Source of the DNA: Pseudomonas fluorescens
GTDB taxonomy: Bacteria; Pseudomonadota; Gammaproteobacteria; Pseudomonadales; Pseudomonadaceae
Reading direction: 5' to 3'
DNA: 64,000 bases
Assembly: GCF_902497775.2 (NCBI RefSeq)
Contig: NZ_OZ024668.1
Location: forward strand, 4,448,326-4,512,325
In this document: piece by piece, positions 45,390-54,166 of the stretch
Position numbering within the stretch: the stretch's first letter is position 1
How the letters are laid out: the number at the start of each line of letters is the position of its first letter
Made by a program: the position numbers and the translations under genes
The notes under the pieces: model-generated
Database searches by the model: none
Told to the model about the DNA's origin: nothing
What the model saw: only the letters and a program-made list of their open reading frames with translations

Positions 45390-45567
45390 GGGGCGAGACC
45401 TTTTGCATAAGAATGTAGAACGAACAAGTGTAACCAAGGCATCGCCTGAAAGCGAACGCAACCCGGACAAACGGGTTGCCGGATATTTACCGCGGGTGCG
45501 CTCAGGGGGTCGATAGCGATACCCTTGGCAATTGATTCTTTTGCACAGCTCATTTCGAGACGCTCGC

Positions 45568-47664
45568 ATGCAGACATTTTTTATCGCGCCGACCGATTTT
45601 GGTGTCGGCCTGACTTCAATCAGCCTGGGCCTGGTGCGCACCCTGGAGCGCGCCGGGCTGAAGGTCGGTTTCTTCAAGCCGATTGCCCAGCCACACCCGG
45701 GCGATACCGGCCCGGAACGCTCCACCGAACTGGTTGCCCGCACCCACGGTCTCAAGCCGCCACAGCCGCTGAGCCTGGCCCATGTCGAGCGCATGCTCGG
45801 CGACGGCCAGCTGGATGAACTGCTCGAAGAAATCATCACCCTCTACCAGCAGGCCTGCATCGGCAAGGACGTGGTGGTGGTCGAAGGCATGGTCCCCACC
45901 CGCCACGCCAGCTACGCCGCACGGGTCAACCTGCACCTGGCCAAGAGCCTGGATGCCGAGGTGATCCTGGTGTCGGCGCCAGAAAACGAAGTGCTCACCG
46001 AGCTGTCCGGGCGTGTGGAGTTGCAGGCCCAGCTGTTCGGTGGCCCGCGCGACCCGAAAGTGCTCGGGGTCATCCTCAACAAGGTGCGCACCGACGAGGA
46101 CATGAACGCCTTTGCCGCACGCCTGACCGAGCATTCGCCGCTGCTGCGCGGCGGCGACTTCCGCCTGCTCGGCTGCATCCCGTTCCAGGCCGGCCTCAAC
46201 GACCCGCGCACGCGCGACGTGGCCGAACTGCTCGGTGCCCAGGTGCTCAATGCCGGCGACTACGAAACCCGGCGGATGAACAAGATCATCATCTGCGCCC
46301 GTACCGTGGCCAATACCGTGCCGCTGCTCAAGCCCGGCACCCTGGTGGTGACCCCGGGCGATCGTGACGACATCATCCTCGCCGTGAGCCTGGCAGCGAT
46401 CAACGGCGTGCCGCTGGCCGGCCTGCTGCTGACCAGCGACAGCAAGCCCGACCCGCGCATCCTCGAACTGTGCCAGGGCGCGCTGCTGGCCGGCTTGCCG
46501 ATCCTCTCGGTGAGCACCGGCTCCTACGACACCGCCAACCAGCTCAACGGCCTGAACAAGGAAATCCCGGTGGATGACCGCGAGCGCGCGGAGCTGATCA
46601 CCGATTTCGTCGCCGGCTACCTGGACGCCGACTGGCTGCACCAGCGCTGCGGCACGCCGCGCGAGTTGCGCCTGTCGCCGGCGGTGTTCCGCTACCAGTT
46701 GATCCAGCGCGCCCAGCAGGCCAACAAGCGCATCGTCCTGCCCGAAGGCGCCGAACCGATGACCGTGCAGGCCGCCGCCATCTGCCAGGCACGCGGCATT
46801 GCCCGCTGCGTGTTGCTGGCCAAGCCTGATGACGTTCAGGCCGTGGCCCGCGCCCAGGGCATCAGCCTGCCCGAAGGCCTGGAGATCCTTGACCCGGACC
46901 TGATCCGCGAGCGTTACGTCGAGCCGATGGTCAGCCTGCGCAAGAGCAAGAGCCTCAACGCACCGATGGCCGAACAGCAGCTGGAAGACCCGGTGGTGAT
47001 CGGCACCATGATGCTGGCCCTGGACGAGGTCGACGGCCTGGTCTCGGGCCTGGTGCATTCCACCGCCAACACCATCCGCCCGGCCCTGCAACTGATCAAG
47101 ACCGCGCCGGGTTGCAGCCTGGTGTCGTCGGTGTTCTTCATGCTGTTCCCCGAGCAGGTGCTGGTGTACGGCGACTGTGTGATGAACCCGCACCCGACGG
47201 CCAATGAACTGGCGGAAATCGCCCTGCAGAGCGCCGACTCCGCCGAAGCCTTCGGCATTGCCCCACGGGTGGCGATGATCAGCTACTCCAGCGGTGATTC
47301 GGCCAGCGGCGAAGAGGTCGAGAAGGTCCGCGAAGCCACCTTGCTGGCCCAGCAATCCCAGCGCAGCCTGCTGATCGACGGCCCGCTGCAATATGACGCC
47401 GCCGCCAACCTGGACATCGCCCGGCAACTGGCGCCCAACAGCCAGGTGGCCGGCCGCGCCACGGTGTTCGTGTTCCCCGACCTGAACACCGGCAACACCA
47501 CTCACAAGGCCGTGCAGCGCAGCGCCGATTGCGTCAGCCTGGGGCCGATGCTGCAAGGCCTGCGCAAGCCGGTCAACGACCTGCCGCGCGGCGCCCAGGT
47601 CGACGACATCGTCTACACCATCGCCCTGACCGCCATTCAGGCCAACCGCTCACTGGATAGCTGA
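45568..47664 (+). CDS. pta: Phosphate acetyltransferase
   Basis: Pta (698 aa) interconverts acetyl-CoA and acetyl phosphate. It has three regions: an N-terminal P-loop-like domain (MQTFFIAPTDFGVGLTSISLGLVRTLERAGLKVGFFKPIAQ), a central DRTGG-type regulatory domain, and the C-terminal catalytic PTA/PTB domain (from about 375, with VLPEGAEPMTVQAAAICQARGIARCVLL). The start ATG at 45568 matches the family. A plsC-like gene follows 2 bp later. Confidence 0.95.
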   Translation: MQTFFIAPTDFGVGLTSISLGLVRTLERAGLKVGFFKPIAQPHPGDTGPERSTELVARTHGLKPPQPLSLAHVERMLGDGQLDELLEEIITLYQQACIGKDVVVVEGMVPTRHASYAARVNLHLAKSLDAEVILVSAPENEVLTELSGRVELQAQLFGGPRDPKVLGVILNKVRTDEDMNAFAARLTEHSPLLRGGDFRLLGCIPFQAGLNDPRTRDVAELLGAQVLNAGDYETRRMNKIIICARTVANTVPLLKPGTLVVTPGDRDDIILAVSLAAINGVPLAGLLLTSDSKPDPRILELCQGALLAGLPILSVSTGSYDTANQLNGLNKEIPVDDRERAELITDFVAGYLDADWLHQRCGTPRELRLSPAVFRYQLIQRAQQANKRIVLPEGAEPMTVQAAAICQARGIARCVLLAKPDDVQAVARAQGISLPEGLEILDPDLIRERYVEPMVSLRKSKSLNAPMAEQQLEDPVVIGTMMLALDEVDGLVSGLVHSTANTIRPALQLIKTAPGCSLVSSVFFMLFPEQVLVYGDCVMNPHPTANELAEIALQSADSAEAFGIAPRVAMISYSSGDSASGEEVEKVREATLLAQQSQRSLLIDGPLQYDAAANLDIARQLAPNSQVAGRATVFVFPDLNTGNTTHKAVQRSADCVSLGPMLQGLRKPVNDLPRGAQVDDIVYTIALTAIQANRSLDS

Positions 47665-47666
47665 AC

Positions 47667-48569
47667 ATGCTCGGATTGCTTCCCGCGCCGCTGCGCGGGG
47701 TTATCGCCTCGCTGCTGCTGGCGCTCAACACCATCGTTTGCTGCACCCCGTTGTTCATCGTCAGCCTGTTCAAGCTGCTGTTGCCGTTCGCCGCGGCGCA
47801 GCGGCTTACCGATGAACTGATGCGCCACATCCACGAAGCCTGGATCAGCAACAACAATGCCTGGATCAACCTGCTGGGCAAGGCCCGCTGGCAGGTCGAG
47901 GGGCTGGCTGGGCTGGATTACCAGCACAGCTACCTGGTCACCAGCAACCACCAGAGCTGGGTCGATATCCTGGTGCTGCAGTACGTGCTCAACCGCCGTA
48001 TCCGCCCGCTGAAGTTCTTCCTCAAGCAGGTGCTGATCTGGGTGCCGGTAATCGGCCTGGCCTGGTGGGCACTGGGCTTCCCGTTCATGAAGCGCTACTC
48101 CAAGGCGTACCTGGCCAAGCACCCGGAAAAGGCCGGCAAGGACCTGGAAACCACGCGCCGTACCTGCGCCAAGTTTCGCGGCAAGCCGACGGCGATCTTC
48201 AACTTCGCCGAAGGCACGCGCTTCACCGAAGCCAAGCATCGCCAGCAGCAGTCACCGTTCAAGCACCTGCTCAAGCCCAAGGCCGGCGGCATTGCCTTTG
48301 TGCTCGATGCCATGGGCGAGCAGCTGCAATCGATCATCAACGTCACCATTCATTATCCAAACGGTGCGCCAGGTTTCTGGGATCTGCTGTGTGGGCGGGT
48401 GAAGCACTTCGTCGTGCACTTCGAGGAGTTGGCGATCCCTGCCGAGTTCCTGGGCAGGAACTACGACCAGGATGAGACCTATCGCCTGGCCTTCCAGCAA
48501 TGGATCAACCAGCTGTGGAGCGACAAGGACGCCTTGCTGGAACGGCTGCGACAAAACGCCGACGGGTAA
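47667..48569 (+). CDS. 1-acyl-glycerol-3-phosphate acyltransferase-like (PlsC family)
   Basis: This 300-residue membrane acyltransferase has an N-terminal TM (about 10-40), the H-x4-D motif in SNHQSWVD, and the family FNFAEGTRF motif. It resembles YihG-type accessory acyltransferases rather than the main PlsC. It begins 2 bp after pta, so it is coupled to it. The acyl acceptor is presumably lysophosphatidate or a related lipid. Confidence 0.88.
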   Translation: MLGLLPAPLRGVIASLLLALNTIVCCTPLFIVSLFKLLLPFAAAQRLTDELMRHIHEAWISNNNAWINLLGKARWQVEGLAGLDYQHSYLVTSNHQSWVDILVLQYVLNRRIRPLKFFLKQVLIWVPVIGLAWWALGFPFMKRYSKAYLAKHPEKAGKDLETTRRTCAKFRGKPTAIFNFAEGTRFTEAKHRQQQSPFKHLLKPKAGGIAFVLDAMGEQLQSIINVTIHYPNGAPGFWDLLCGRVKHFVVHFEELAIPAEFLGRNYDQDETYRLAFQQWINQLWSDKDALLERLRQNADG

Positions 48570-48637
48570 TTTACCGGACAGCATCTATGCTCACTTCCTA
48601 CGATGATTTCACTAGCAATCACAAGGAACGTAAGCCT

Positions 48638-49222
48638 ATGAAACCGCTGCGCCGCTTTGCCCATGCTTTTGCTGTTGTTTCACTTCTGTCTGCAGCCAGT
48701 TTCACGGTGCAGGCAGAAGAGAAACTGATCGACGCTATCGCCACTGAGGATGTGGTGGACACCAAAGTCCTTGCCATTGACCTCGACAAGCGCATCGTTA
48801 CCGTGGCAGGGCCTGAGAACTCTGAGGTGCCTATCCAGCTGAGCGACAAGGCCAAGGACCTGCATAACCTCAAGGTCGGTGACCTGGTCAAGATCACGGT
48901 CAACCGCTCGGTTGCTACCGTGCTCGATACCACCGTTGGCGGTGCACCTGGCGTGAGCAAGGAAGCCGGGGTAATCCGTGCCACTCAAGACAACCCTAAC
49001 CCTGGTGGCGAGGCGTTCCGTCAGATCAAGGTCACCTCGAAGATCACCAAGATTGACCTGAAAACCCACGAAGTCACGCTGATGCCACCTGAAGGCCCGC
49101 AAAAGGTCGTGAAGGTCGAAGACCCTGAACTTCAGGAGCGCATGAAGAACCTCAAAATCGGCCAGACTGTCGTCATCGTTTATACCGATGTGCTGACGAT
49201 CACCACCAGAAGCCCAAGCTAA
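48638..49222 (+). CDS. Exported hypothetical protein with two similar halves
   Basis: This 194-residue protein has a clear signal peptide (MKPLRRFAHAFAVVSLLSAASFTVQAEE, cleaved near residue 26). The mature part has two similar beta-rich halves (TKVLAIDLDKRIVTVAGPENSEVPI and SKITKIDLKTHEVTLMPPEGPQKVV), suggesting a repeated domain. I recognise no family function. Located after a PlsC-like gene but probably on its own promoter, it is likely periplasmic or attached to the outer membrane. Confidence 0.75.
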   Translation: MKPLRRFAHAFAVVSLLSAASFTVQAEEKLIDAIATEDVVDTKVLAIDLDKRIVTVAGPENSEVPIQLSDKAKDLHNLKVGDLVKITVNRSVATVLDTTVGGAPGVSKEAGVIRATQDNPNPGGEAFRQIKVTSKITKIDLKTHEVTLMPPEGPQKVVKVEDPELQERMKNLKIGQTVVIVYTDVLTITTRSPS

Positions 49223-49226
49223 GTAC

Positions 49227-49293
49227 ATCGCGGGTCAAGCCCGCTCCCACAGGATTTTGTGCTGTCTCTGTGGGAGCGGGCTTGCCCCGCGAT
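49227..49293. repeat. REPIN (two inverted REPs)
   Basis: Two REP cores (ATCGCGGGTCAAGCCCGCTC and GTGGGAGCGGGCTTGCCCCG) are in inverted orientation, between the exported protein and the DUF3077 gene. Confidence 0.85.
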
Positions 49294-49301
49294 CAGCCGC
49301 C

Positions 49302-49607
49302 TCAAGCCTTGATTGCCCGGCTCTCCAGCCCATCGAGCAACGCATCAATCAATGCCTTGGCCATTTCATGGGAATGCAGGGTCGCCTGAAGAAACCCTCG
49401 CCCCGGCTCACGGGTATGCTCAACCGCCAGCGGCCCGGTCAGGCTCGCGCATTTCAGATACAGCGACGCATGCACCAGCGCATCTTCGACATTGACCCCG
49501 GCGCGCACGGCGAATAACTGTGGATGACCGACATCGCAGAGGCCGAAGGGCGTCTCTGTGGTTTCGAGAAGGTGGAATTCAGGTGGATCTGGAACGATCT
49601 TTTTCAT
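49302..49607 (-). CDS. DUF3077 family protein
   Basis: This 101-residue small protein resembles the DUF3077 family common in Pseudomonas. The core FAVRAGVNVEDALVHASLYLKCA and the tail FLQATLHSHEMAKALIDALLDGLES are characteristic. An AAAAGGAG site sits 7 bp upstream of the ATG. The function is unknown. Confidence 0.8.
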   Translation of the reverse strand: MKKIVPDPPEFHLLETTETPFGLCDVGHPQLFAVRAGVNVEDALVHASLYLKCASLTGPLAVEHTREPGRGFLQATLHSHEMAKALIDALLDGLESRAIKA

Positions 49608-50021
49608 GATGGAGCTCCTTTTGGAATGGAGCAGCCACCAACTCGTCGCCAAACAAAGGGGTGGCGGCTGTACGCGGATTGGCGAACCGAGCCAAAAGGA
49701 AAACCCGGCAGGGCCGAAGCCCTCCCGCGCACAGCCACCATTAAGTGCTGTCAGCGCAACGTAACGCCGACAACCATTCACAATGGTGCAGTCTTTTGTT
49801 TGCTCCAGGTCGCCAAACCCGATCGCTGATACATCAGCGACCTGGTGAGCCTAGTGGCGTACTTCCCCCGGAGCAATCATCTGCAGGGCGACAGAGTTCG
49901 TAGGATAGGTCCTAGGAGACTTAAACTACCAGCCCAAGGCTGTTGCAGGATGCTAGCCAGGCCTCTTGGGAGCGGCGTTGCGGCGACCCGACTTGACCCG
50001 CGATGAGGCCACTGCAGGCAC
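49608..50021. other. About 400 bp without a gene
   Basis: A plus-strand frame (49524-49829) has no ribosome site and is rejected. The stretch probably holds the DUF3077 promoter. A degenerate REP is at 49966-50005. Nothing else was identified. Confidence 0.5.
49966..50005. repeat. Degenerate REP-like sequence
   Basis: TTGGGAGCGGCGTTGCGGCG followed by ACCCGACTTGACCCGCGATG resembles a decayed REP. Confidence 0.5.
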
Positions 50022-50050
50022 AAAAAAGGGGAGCCCGGCTCCCCTTTTTC
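50022..50050 (-). terminator. Terminator of the OmpA-like lipoprotein gene
   Basis: A near-perfect stem (AAAAAGGGGAGCC with GGCTCCCCTTTTT) lies just past the minus-strand stop, giving a T-run in that orientation. Confidence 0.85.
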
Positions 50051-50062
50051 ACATCCTGCAAC

Positions 50063-50758
50063 TTACTGGTACTGCTGCCCAGGAATCGGCTTGAGGTTGA
50101 CCTCTACCCGACGGTTCTGCGCGCGGCCGTTGGCGTCGGCGTTGCTGGCGATTGGCTGGTCCGGGCCCAGGCCGCGGGCGCTGACGCGGCTGCCATCGAC
50201 ACCCTGGGAGGTCAGGTAGGTGACCACCGATTGCGCCCGACGCTGGGACAGATCCATGTTGTGCTGGCGGCTGCCGGTGCTGTCGGTGTAGCCGACCACT
50301 TCAATGGTGTTCTGGTTGAACTGCTTGAAGGAGTTGGCCAGGTTGTTCAGCGGCGAGTAGAAGCTCGGGGCGATGTTGGCCGAGTCGGTGGCGAAGGTGA
50401 TGTTGCCCGGCATGATCAGTTTGATCTGGTCGCCCTGGCGTTGCACCTCGACACCGGTGTTGGCCATGCTTTCACGCAGCGCGGCTTCCTGCTTGTCGGC
50501 GTAGTAACCATAACCGGCAGCGGCGGCGCCCACGGCGGCAGCACCGATCAGCGCACCCTTGCCGCGGTTGTTGTGGTCGATGGCGGCACCGGCAATGGCA
50601 CCGGCCAGCGCGCCCAGGCCGCCGTACTTGGCGGTTTTGCTCATCCCTGTGGAGCCCTGCTGCGCCTGACCCTGGCTGTCATACGGGTTGGGGCTGGCAC
50701 AACCGGACATCAGCGCGGCAGCGGTAGCGACGATAATCAAACGACGCATGGTGAACAT
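50063..50758 (-). CDS. OmpA-family lipoprotein with glycine zipper
   Basis: This 231-residue outer-membrane lipoprotein has lipobox LMSGC near residues 14-18. A glycine-zipper segment (GGLGALAGAIAGAAIDHNNRGKGALIGAAAVGAAAAGYGYYA) is followed by a C-terminal OmpA domain with the murein-binding VVGYTDSTGSRQHNMDLSQRRAQSVVTYL. It resembles YiaD or PA-type OmpA lipoproteins. AGGAG lies 7 bp before the ATG at 50758. Confidence 0.9.
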   Translation of the reverse strand: MFTMRRLIIVATAAALMSGCASPNPYDSQGQAQQGSTGMSKTAKYGGLGALAGAIAGAAIDHNNRGKGALIGAAAVGAAAAGYGYYADKQEAALRESMANTGVEVQRQGDQIKLIMPGNITFATDSANIAPSFYSPLNNLANSFKQFNQNTIEVVGYTDSTGSRQHNMDLSQRRAQSVVTYLTSQGVDGSRVSARGLGPDQPIASNADANGRAQNRRVEVNLKPIPGQQYQ

Positions 50759-50853
50759 GGACAAGCTCCTACTGTAATTCGAAAGTGCAGCGGATCTGAT
50801 TCGGATCTATGCCAGCCTTGGATTGCAGCAAAGCAGAAAAATTCCCTTGCGCC

Positions 50854-51498
50854 TCAGGCGCGCACAAACGGGTTCTGGCGCATCTCATCGCCCAGGCGGG
50901 TGTCCGGACCATGGCCAGTCACCACCGTGGCCTCTTCATCCAGGCTGTACAGGCGCTGCTTGATCGAACGAACGATAGTCGCTTGATCGCCACCCCACAA
51001 ATCGGTGCGACCAATCCCACGTCGAAAAAGCGTATCGCCTGCAATCAGCAGCTTGGCATCAGCGAACCAGAAACTCATCGAGCCCGGCGTGTGCCCGGGG
51101 GTGTGCAAGGCCACGCCACAGCCGCAGGCCAGCTCTTCATCATCGGCCAGCCAGCGGTCCGGCGGCGGTACCGGGATGTAGGGCACACCGAACATCTGGC
51201 ACTGCATTTCCAGGTTGTCCCAGAGGAACTGGTCGTCCTTGTGCAGGTGCAGGGTGGCGCCGGTCTTTTCCTTCAACTGCCCGGAGGCGAGGAAGTGATC
51301 CAGATGCGCGTGGGTATGGATGATGCTCACCACCTTCAGGCCATGGGCATCGAGGCGGGCGAGGATTTGCTCAGGGTTGCCGCCCGGGTCGACGACGATG
51401 GCCTTTTTGCTGATCGGGTCGCCGATGATGGTGCAGTTGCACTGCAACGGACCGACGGGGAAGGTTTCGCGGATCAGGGCGGGGTTAGCCGGGTTCAT
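50854..51498 (-). CDS. Metallo-beta-lactamase-fold hydrolase (glyoxalase II-like)
   Basis: This 214-residue MBL-fold enzyme has the metal motif HTHAHLDH at 61-68, later HTPGHTPGS and the C-terminal VVTGHGPDT. It resembles hydroxyacylglutathione hydrolase-like enzymes of the YcbL type. The start MNPANPALIRETFPVGPLQCNC was chosen at the domain N-terminus. Substrate specificity is unknown. It lies 99 bp downstream of the histidine kinase gene on the same strand. Confidence 0.85.
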   Translation of the reverse strand: MNPANPALIRETFPVGPLQCNCTIIGDPISKKAIVVDPGGNPEQILARLDAHGLKVVSIIHTHAHLDHFLASGQLKEKTGATLHLHKDDQFLWDNLEMQCQMFGVPYIPVPPPDRWLADDEELACGCGVALHTPGHTPGSMSFWFADAKLLIAGDTLFRRGIGRTDLWGGDQATIVRSIKQRLYSLDEEATVVTGHGPDTRLGDEMRQNPFVRA

Positions 51499-51596
51499 CG
51501 GAGCAATCCTGAGGAGCAAATAACAGAGTGTCGCACAGGCGGGTAAGGCCTGCGACGACGCTCGTCACCTCACGCCTGAAACAGGCTCGACAAGCG

Positions 51597-52289
51597 TCAG
51601 GGCAGATAGAGCCGGAACAGCCCGCCGCCCAGAACCCCGCCATTGGCAATCTCGATCCGCCCCCTCACGCCGTTGCGCTCATGCAGCGCGGCGATCCGCG
51701 CGGCAAAGTACAGGCCAAGGCCGGTACTGCCGCTCTTGCCGTCGATACCCTGCACATACTCCTGCTGACGTTCGAGCATGCGCGCGGGGAAGCCCGGGCC
51801 ATCGTCGTTGATGCTCAGCACCAGTTGCTCGCCTTCGTCGCTGACGCTGATCAGCAAGGTGTGTCCGGCATAGCGAATGGCGTTGTTGAGGATGTTGGTA
51901 ACCACCGAGCCGACCAGTTCGCGGTCGAAAAAGCCCAACGGGCTGGCGGTTTCGATGCGCCAGCTGGCGAGGATGTCGCGGTGCTGCAGCAGGTTCTGCT
52001 GGGCGGCCAGCTGGGCTTCGATGAAGTCGTCAAGCTCGTGGTAGTCGGGGCACATGGGCAACTGGTTGACGCCCAGTTTATACAGGCCCAGCAACTGCAC
52101 CAGCATGCCGTTGAGGTGGCTGAACTCGTGCTCCATCACACCCTGCTCGCTGCCGCTGCGCAGGGCTTCGGGCAGGCGCGCCAGCCACTGGCTGTGGGCC
52201 TGGGTCAGGGCGGCGAGGGAGTTCTTCATGTCGTGTACGGTGGAGGCGATCACCGTGGAAAAATCCAGCCCCTGGTTGTCCTGGTTCAT
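51597..52289 (-). CDS. Soluble sensor histidine kinase
   Basis: This small kinase of 230 residues has no transmembrane segment. The H-box is STVHDMKNSLAALT with His19; the catalytic domain has the N-box NILNNAIRYAGH, the G1-box DDGPGFP and STGLGLYFAARIAALH. There is no sensing domain, so it must receive input from a partner. Its start overlaps the stop of the REC-TPR gene (ATGA), so the two are a coupled two-component pair. The signal is unknown. Confidence 0.85.
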   Translation of the reverse strand: MNQDNQGLDFSTVIASTVHDMKNSLAALTQAHSQWLARLPEALRSGSEQGVMEHEFSHLNGMLVQLLGLYKLGVNQLPMCPDYHELDDFIEAQLAAQQNLLQHRDILASWRIETASPLGFFDRELVGSVVTNILNNAIRYAGHTLLISVSDEGEQLVLSINDDGPGFPARMLERQQEYVQGIDGKSGSTGLGLYFAARIAALHERNGVRGRIEIANGGVLGGGLFRLYLP

Positions 52290-53893
52290 GCGCCAAAAGC
52301 CCGGATGTGCAGTTTGCGGTAGCGATCGTAACGGTTGTCGCTCTTCGGGATGCCGGTGACGCTGCCCAGGCAAGCGCGGCACTCGTCCATGATCGCCGGC
52401 GGCGGGGTCTCGCCACCGATGCGCAACAGCGCCTGGGCGGTGTTGAGGGCGATACTGATGTTCTTTGGCTGTAGCGTCAGGGCCCGGCGGAACTGCGCCA
52501 GCGCTTCGCTGAGCTGGCCAGCCTGGTAGCTGCGCACGCCCTGGCGGTTAAGATCGACCGCTTCGGTCACCGCGCCCAGCACGCTGGGGTCATCGGTCAA
52601 TTGCGCCACGCTCTGCATCACCTTGGGGTCGTCACCGTAGGTTTCTACACAGCCCTTGAGGATCGAGGTACCGGCCGACTCCTGGCCGAGTTTCTGCAGT
52701 TGCGTGGCCACTACCAGCGCCGCCTCAACCGAGAAGAACTGGTCCATTTTCTCCAGCCGGGCCATGGCCTGTTCGGTCAGTTTGGCGGCGGTTTCGGCGT
52801 CGCCGGCCTGCTGCAGGCTGGCGGCTTTCATCAGCCGCGCACGCACCTGCAAGCCCTGGTCTTCGACGTTCTCTTTGGCCACTTCGCTGAGCACGGTATT
52901 GATCTCGACCCGGGTGCGCGCATCCAGGCCGTTGCCGGCGTTCTTGTTCATCAGCGCCTGAACCAGCCCGAGGTTGCTTTCCGGGTCTTTGTAGCGCGAG
53001 CTCTGGCCCTGGTTGACGGCGTGGCGGTAGGCCTTGGACGAGGTGTCGTAGTCATCGTTGCTCAGGGCCAGCTTGCCCAGCATCATCTGCCGGCGCACAG
53101 CCAGGGGCGAGAGGCGCACGGCCTCTTCCAGCACGCCCTGGGCGCGCTTGCTTTCACCCTGGGCCACCAGCACTTCAGCCAGGCCGTCGTACAGGCCAGG
53201 CATCATCGGGAAGGCCTTGAGTGCCTGTTCGTACACACCCTGAGCCTGGGCCAACTGGTTGCGCTTGAACAGCAGGCTGCCCAGCGCCGCATAAGCCCAG
53301 GGCGTGGCACGGCTGGCGATGATGGTGGTGAGGAACTTCTCCAGTTCATCGAAGCGGTTCAGATCCCGCAGGGCATCGGCGCGGTAACGCAGGCACAGCG
53401 GGGCGAAGCGCGGGTCCTTCTTGCACAGCTCGGCGCAGGCCGCCAGCACTTCGGCCGGGCGGCCGCGGTCCAGGGCCTGGAGGATCGGCTTGAGCAGGGT
53501 CTTGCGCTGCACCAGCTTTTCCAGACGCTGGGCCAGGCCGATGCGGTTGAACGGCTTGGTCAGGTAGGCGTCGGGCTCGTGCTCCAGGGCACTGAGGACG
53601 ATGGCCTGGCTGCTTTCGGCGGTGACCATGAGGAACACGCACTCATGGCTGATCAGCTTGTCGAGGATCAGGTCTTCAAGCACCTGCTGGCCGTTCTTCT
53701 TGCCGTCGCCCAGGTGAAAGTCCTGGAGGATGAAGTCGTAGCGCTTCTGCGCGCACATGCGCAGCGCCTGCTCGCCGCTGTCGGCAGTGTCGACATCACG
53801 CACGCCCAGCTCGCGCAGCATCGAGCGGGCCGAGCTGCGAAAATCGGAGAAGTCATCGACGATCAGAAAGCTTTTTTGGCTGTAGACCTGCAT
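52286..53893 (-). CDS. Response regulator with TPR output domain
   Basis: This 535-residue response regulator begins with a REC domain (about 1-125; acidic DD at 13-14, phosphoacceptor Asp58 in LQDFH, Lys in YLTKPFN). The rest is TPR-like helical repeats instead of a DNA-binding domain, so the output is probably protein-protein interaction. It is encoded upstream of a soluble kinase in an ATGA-coupled operon. The target is unknown. Confidence 0.87.
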   Translation of the reverse strand: MQVYSQKSFLIVDDFSDFRSSARSMLRELGVRDVDTADSGEQALRMCAQKRYDFILQDFHLGDGKKNGQQVLEDLILDKLISHECVFLMVTAESSQAIVLSALEHEPDAYLTKPFNRIGLAQRLEKLVQRKTLLKPILQALDRGRPAEVLAACAELCKKDPRFAPLCLRYRADALRDLNRFDELEKFLTTIIASRATPWAYAALGSLLFKRNQLAQAQGVYEQALKAFPMMPGLYDGLAEVLVAQGESKRAQGVLEEAVRLSPLAVRRQMMLGKLALSNDDYDTSSKAYRHAVNQGQSSRYKDPESNLGLVQALMNKNAGNGLDARTRVEINTVLSEVAKENVEDQGLQVRARLMKAASLQQAGDAETAAKLTEQAMARLEKMDQFFSVEAALVVATQLQKLGQESAGTSILKGCVETYGDDPKVMQSVAQLTDDPSVLGAVTEAVDLNRQGVRSYQAGQLSEALAQFRRALTLQPKNISIALNTAQALLRIGGETPPPAIMDECRACLGSVTGIPKSDNRYDRYRKLHIRAFGA

Positions 53894-54166
53894 CCACGAA
53901 ACCTGTCATGGCAAATAAAAAAATAGACGCAGAGACACCTTCACGGACAGGCTCGGCTTCGCGGGAGATTCGCTGCGGCGATTAATCGGGCCGCACTCGC
54001 AGAGTATCGGCCACACAGGGCGATAGCTTGAGGCTTGCGCTGCGCATATTTGCTGGACGTTGGTAGCGGCAACGAAACAGATAATGGCATTAAGACATCA
54101 TCGTTCATGCCACACACCGAGTAAAGCGCCGCGGCCCAACGGCGGGCAACGGCGCTGGCGGCAAGT

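Noticed and set aside
45616..47556. 646-codon open frame on the minus strand
   Set aside because: It is antisense to pta; no family similarity was seen.
49524..49829. 101-codon frame on the plus strand
   Set aside because: Partly antisense to the DUF3077 gene, with no ribosome site.
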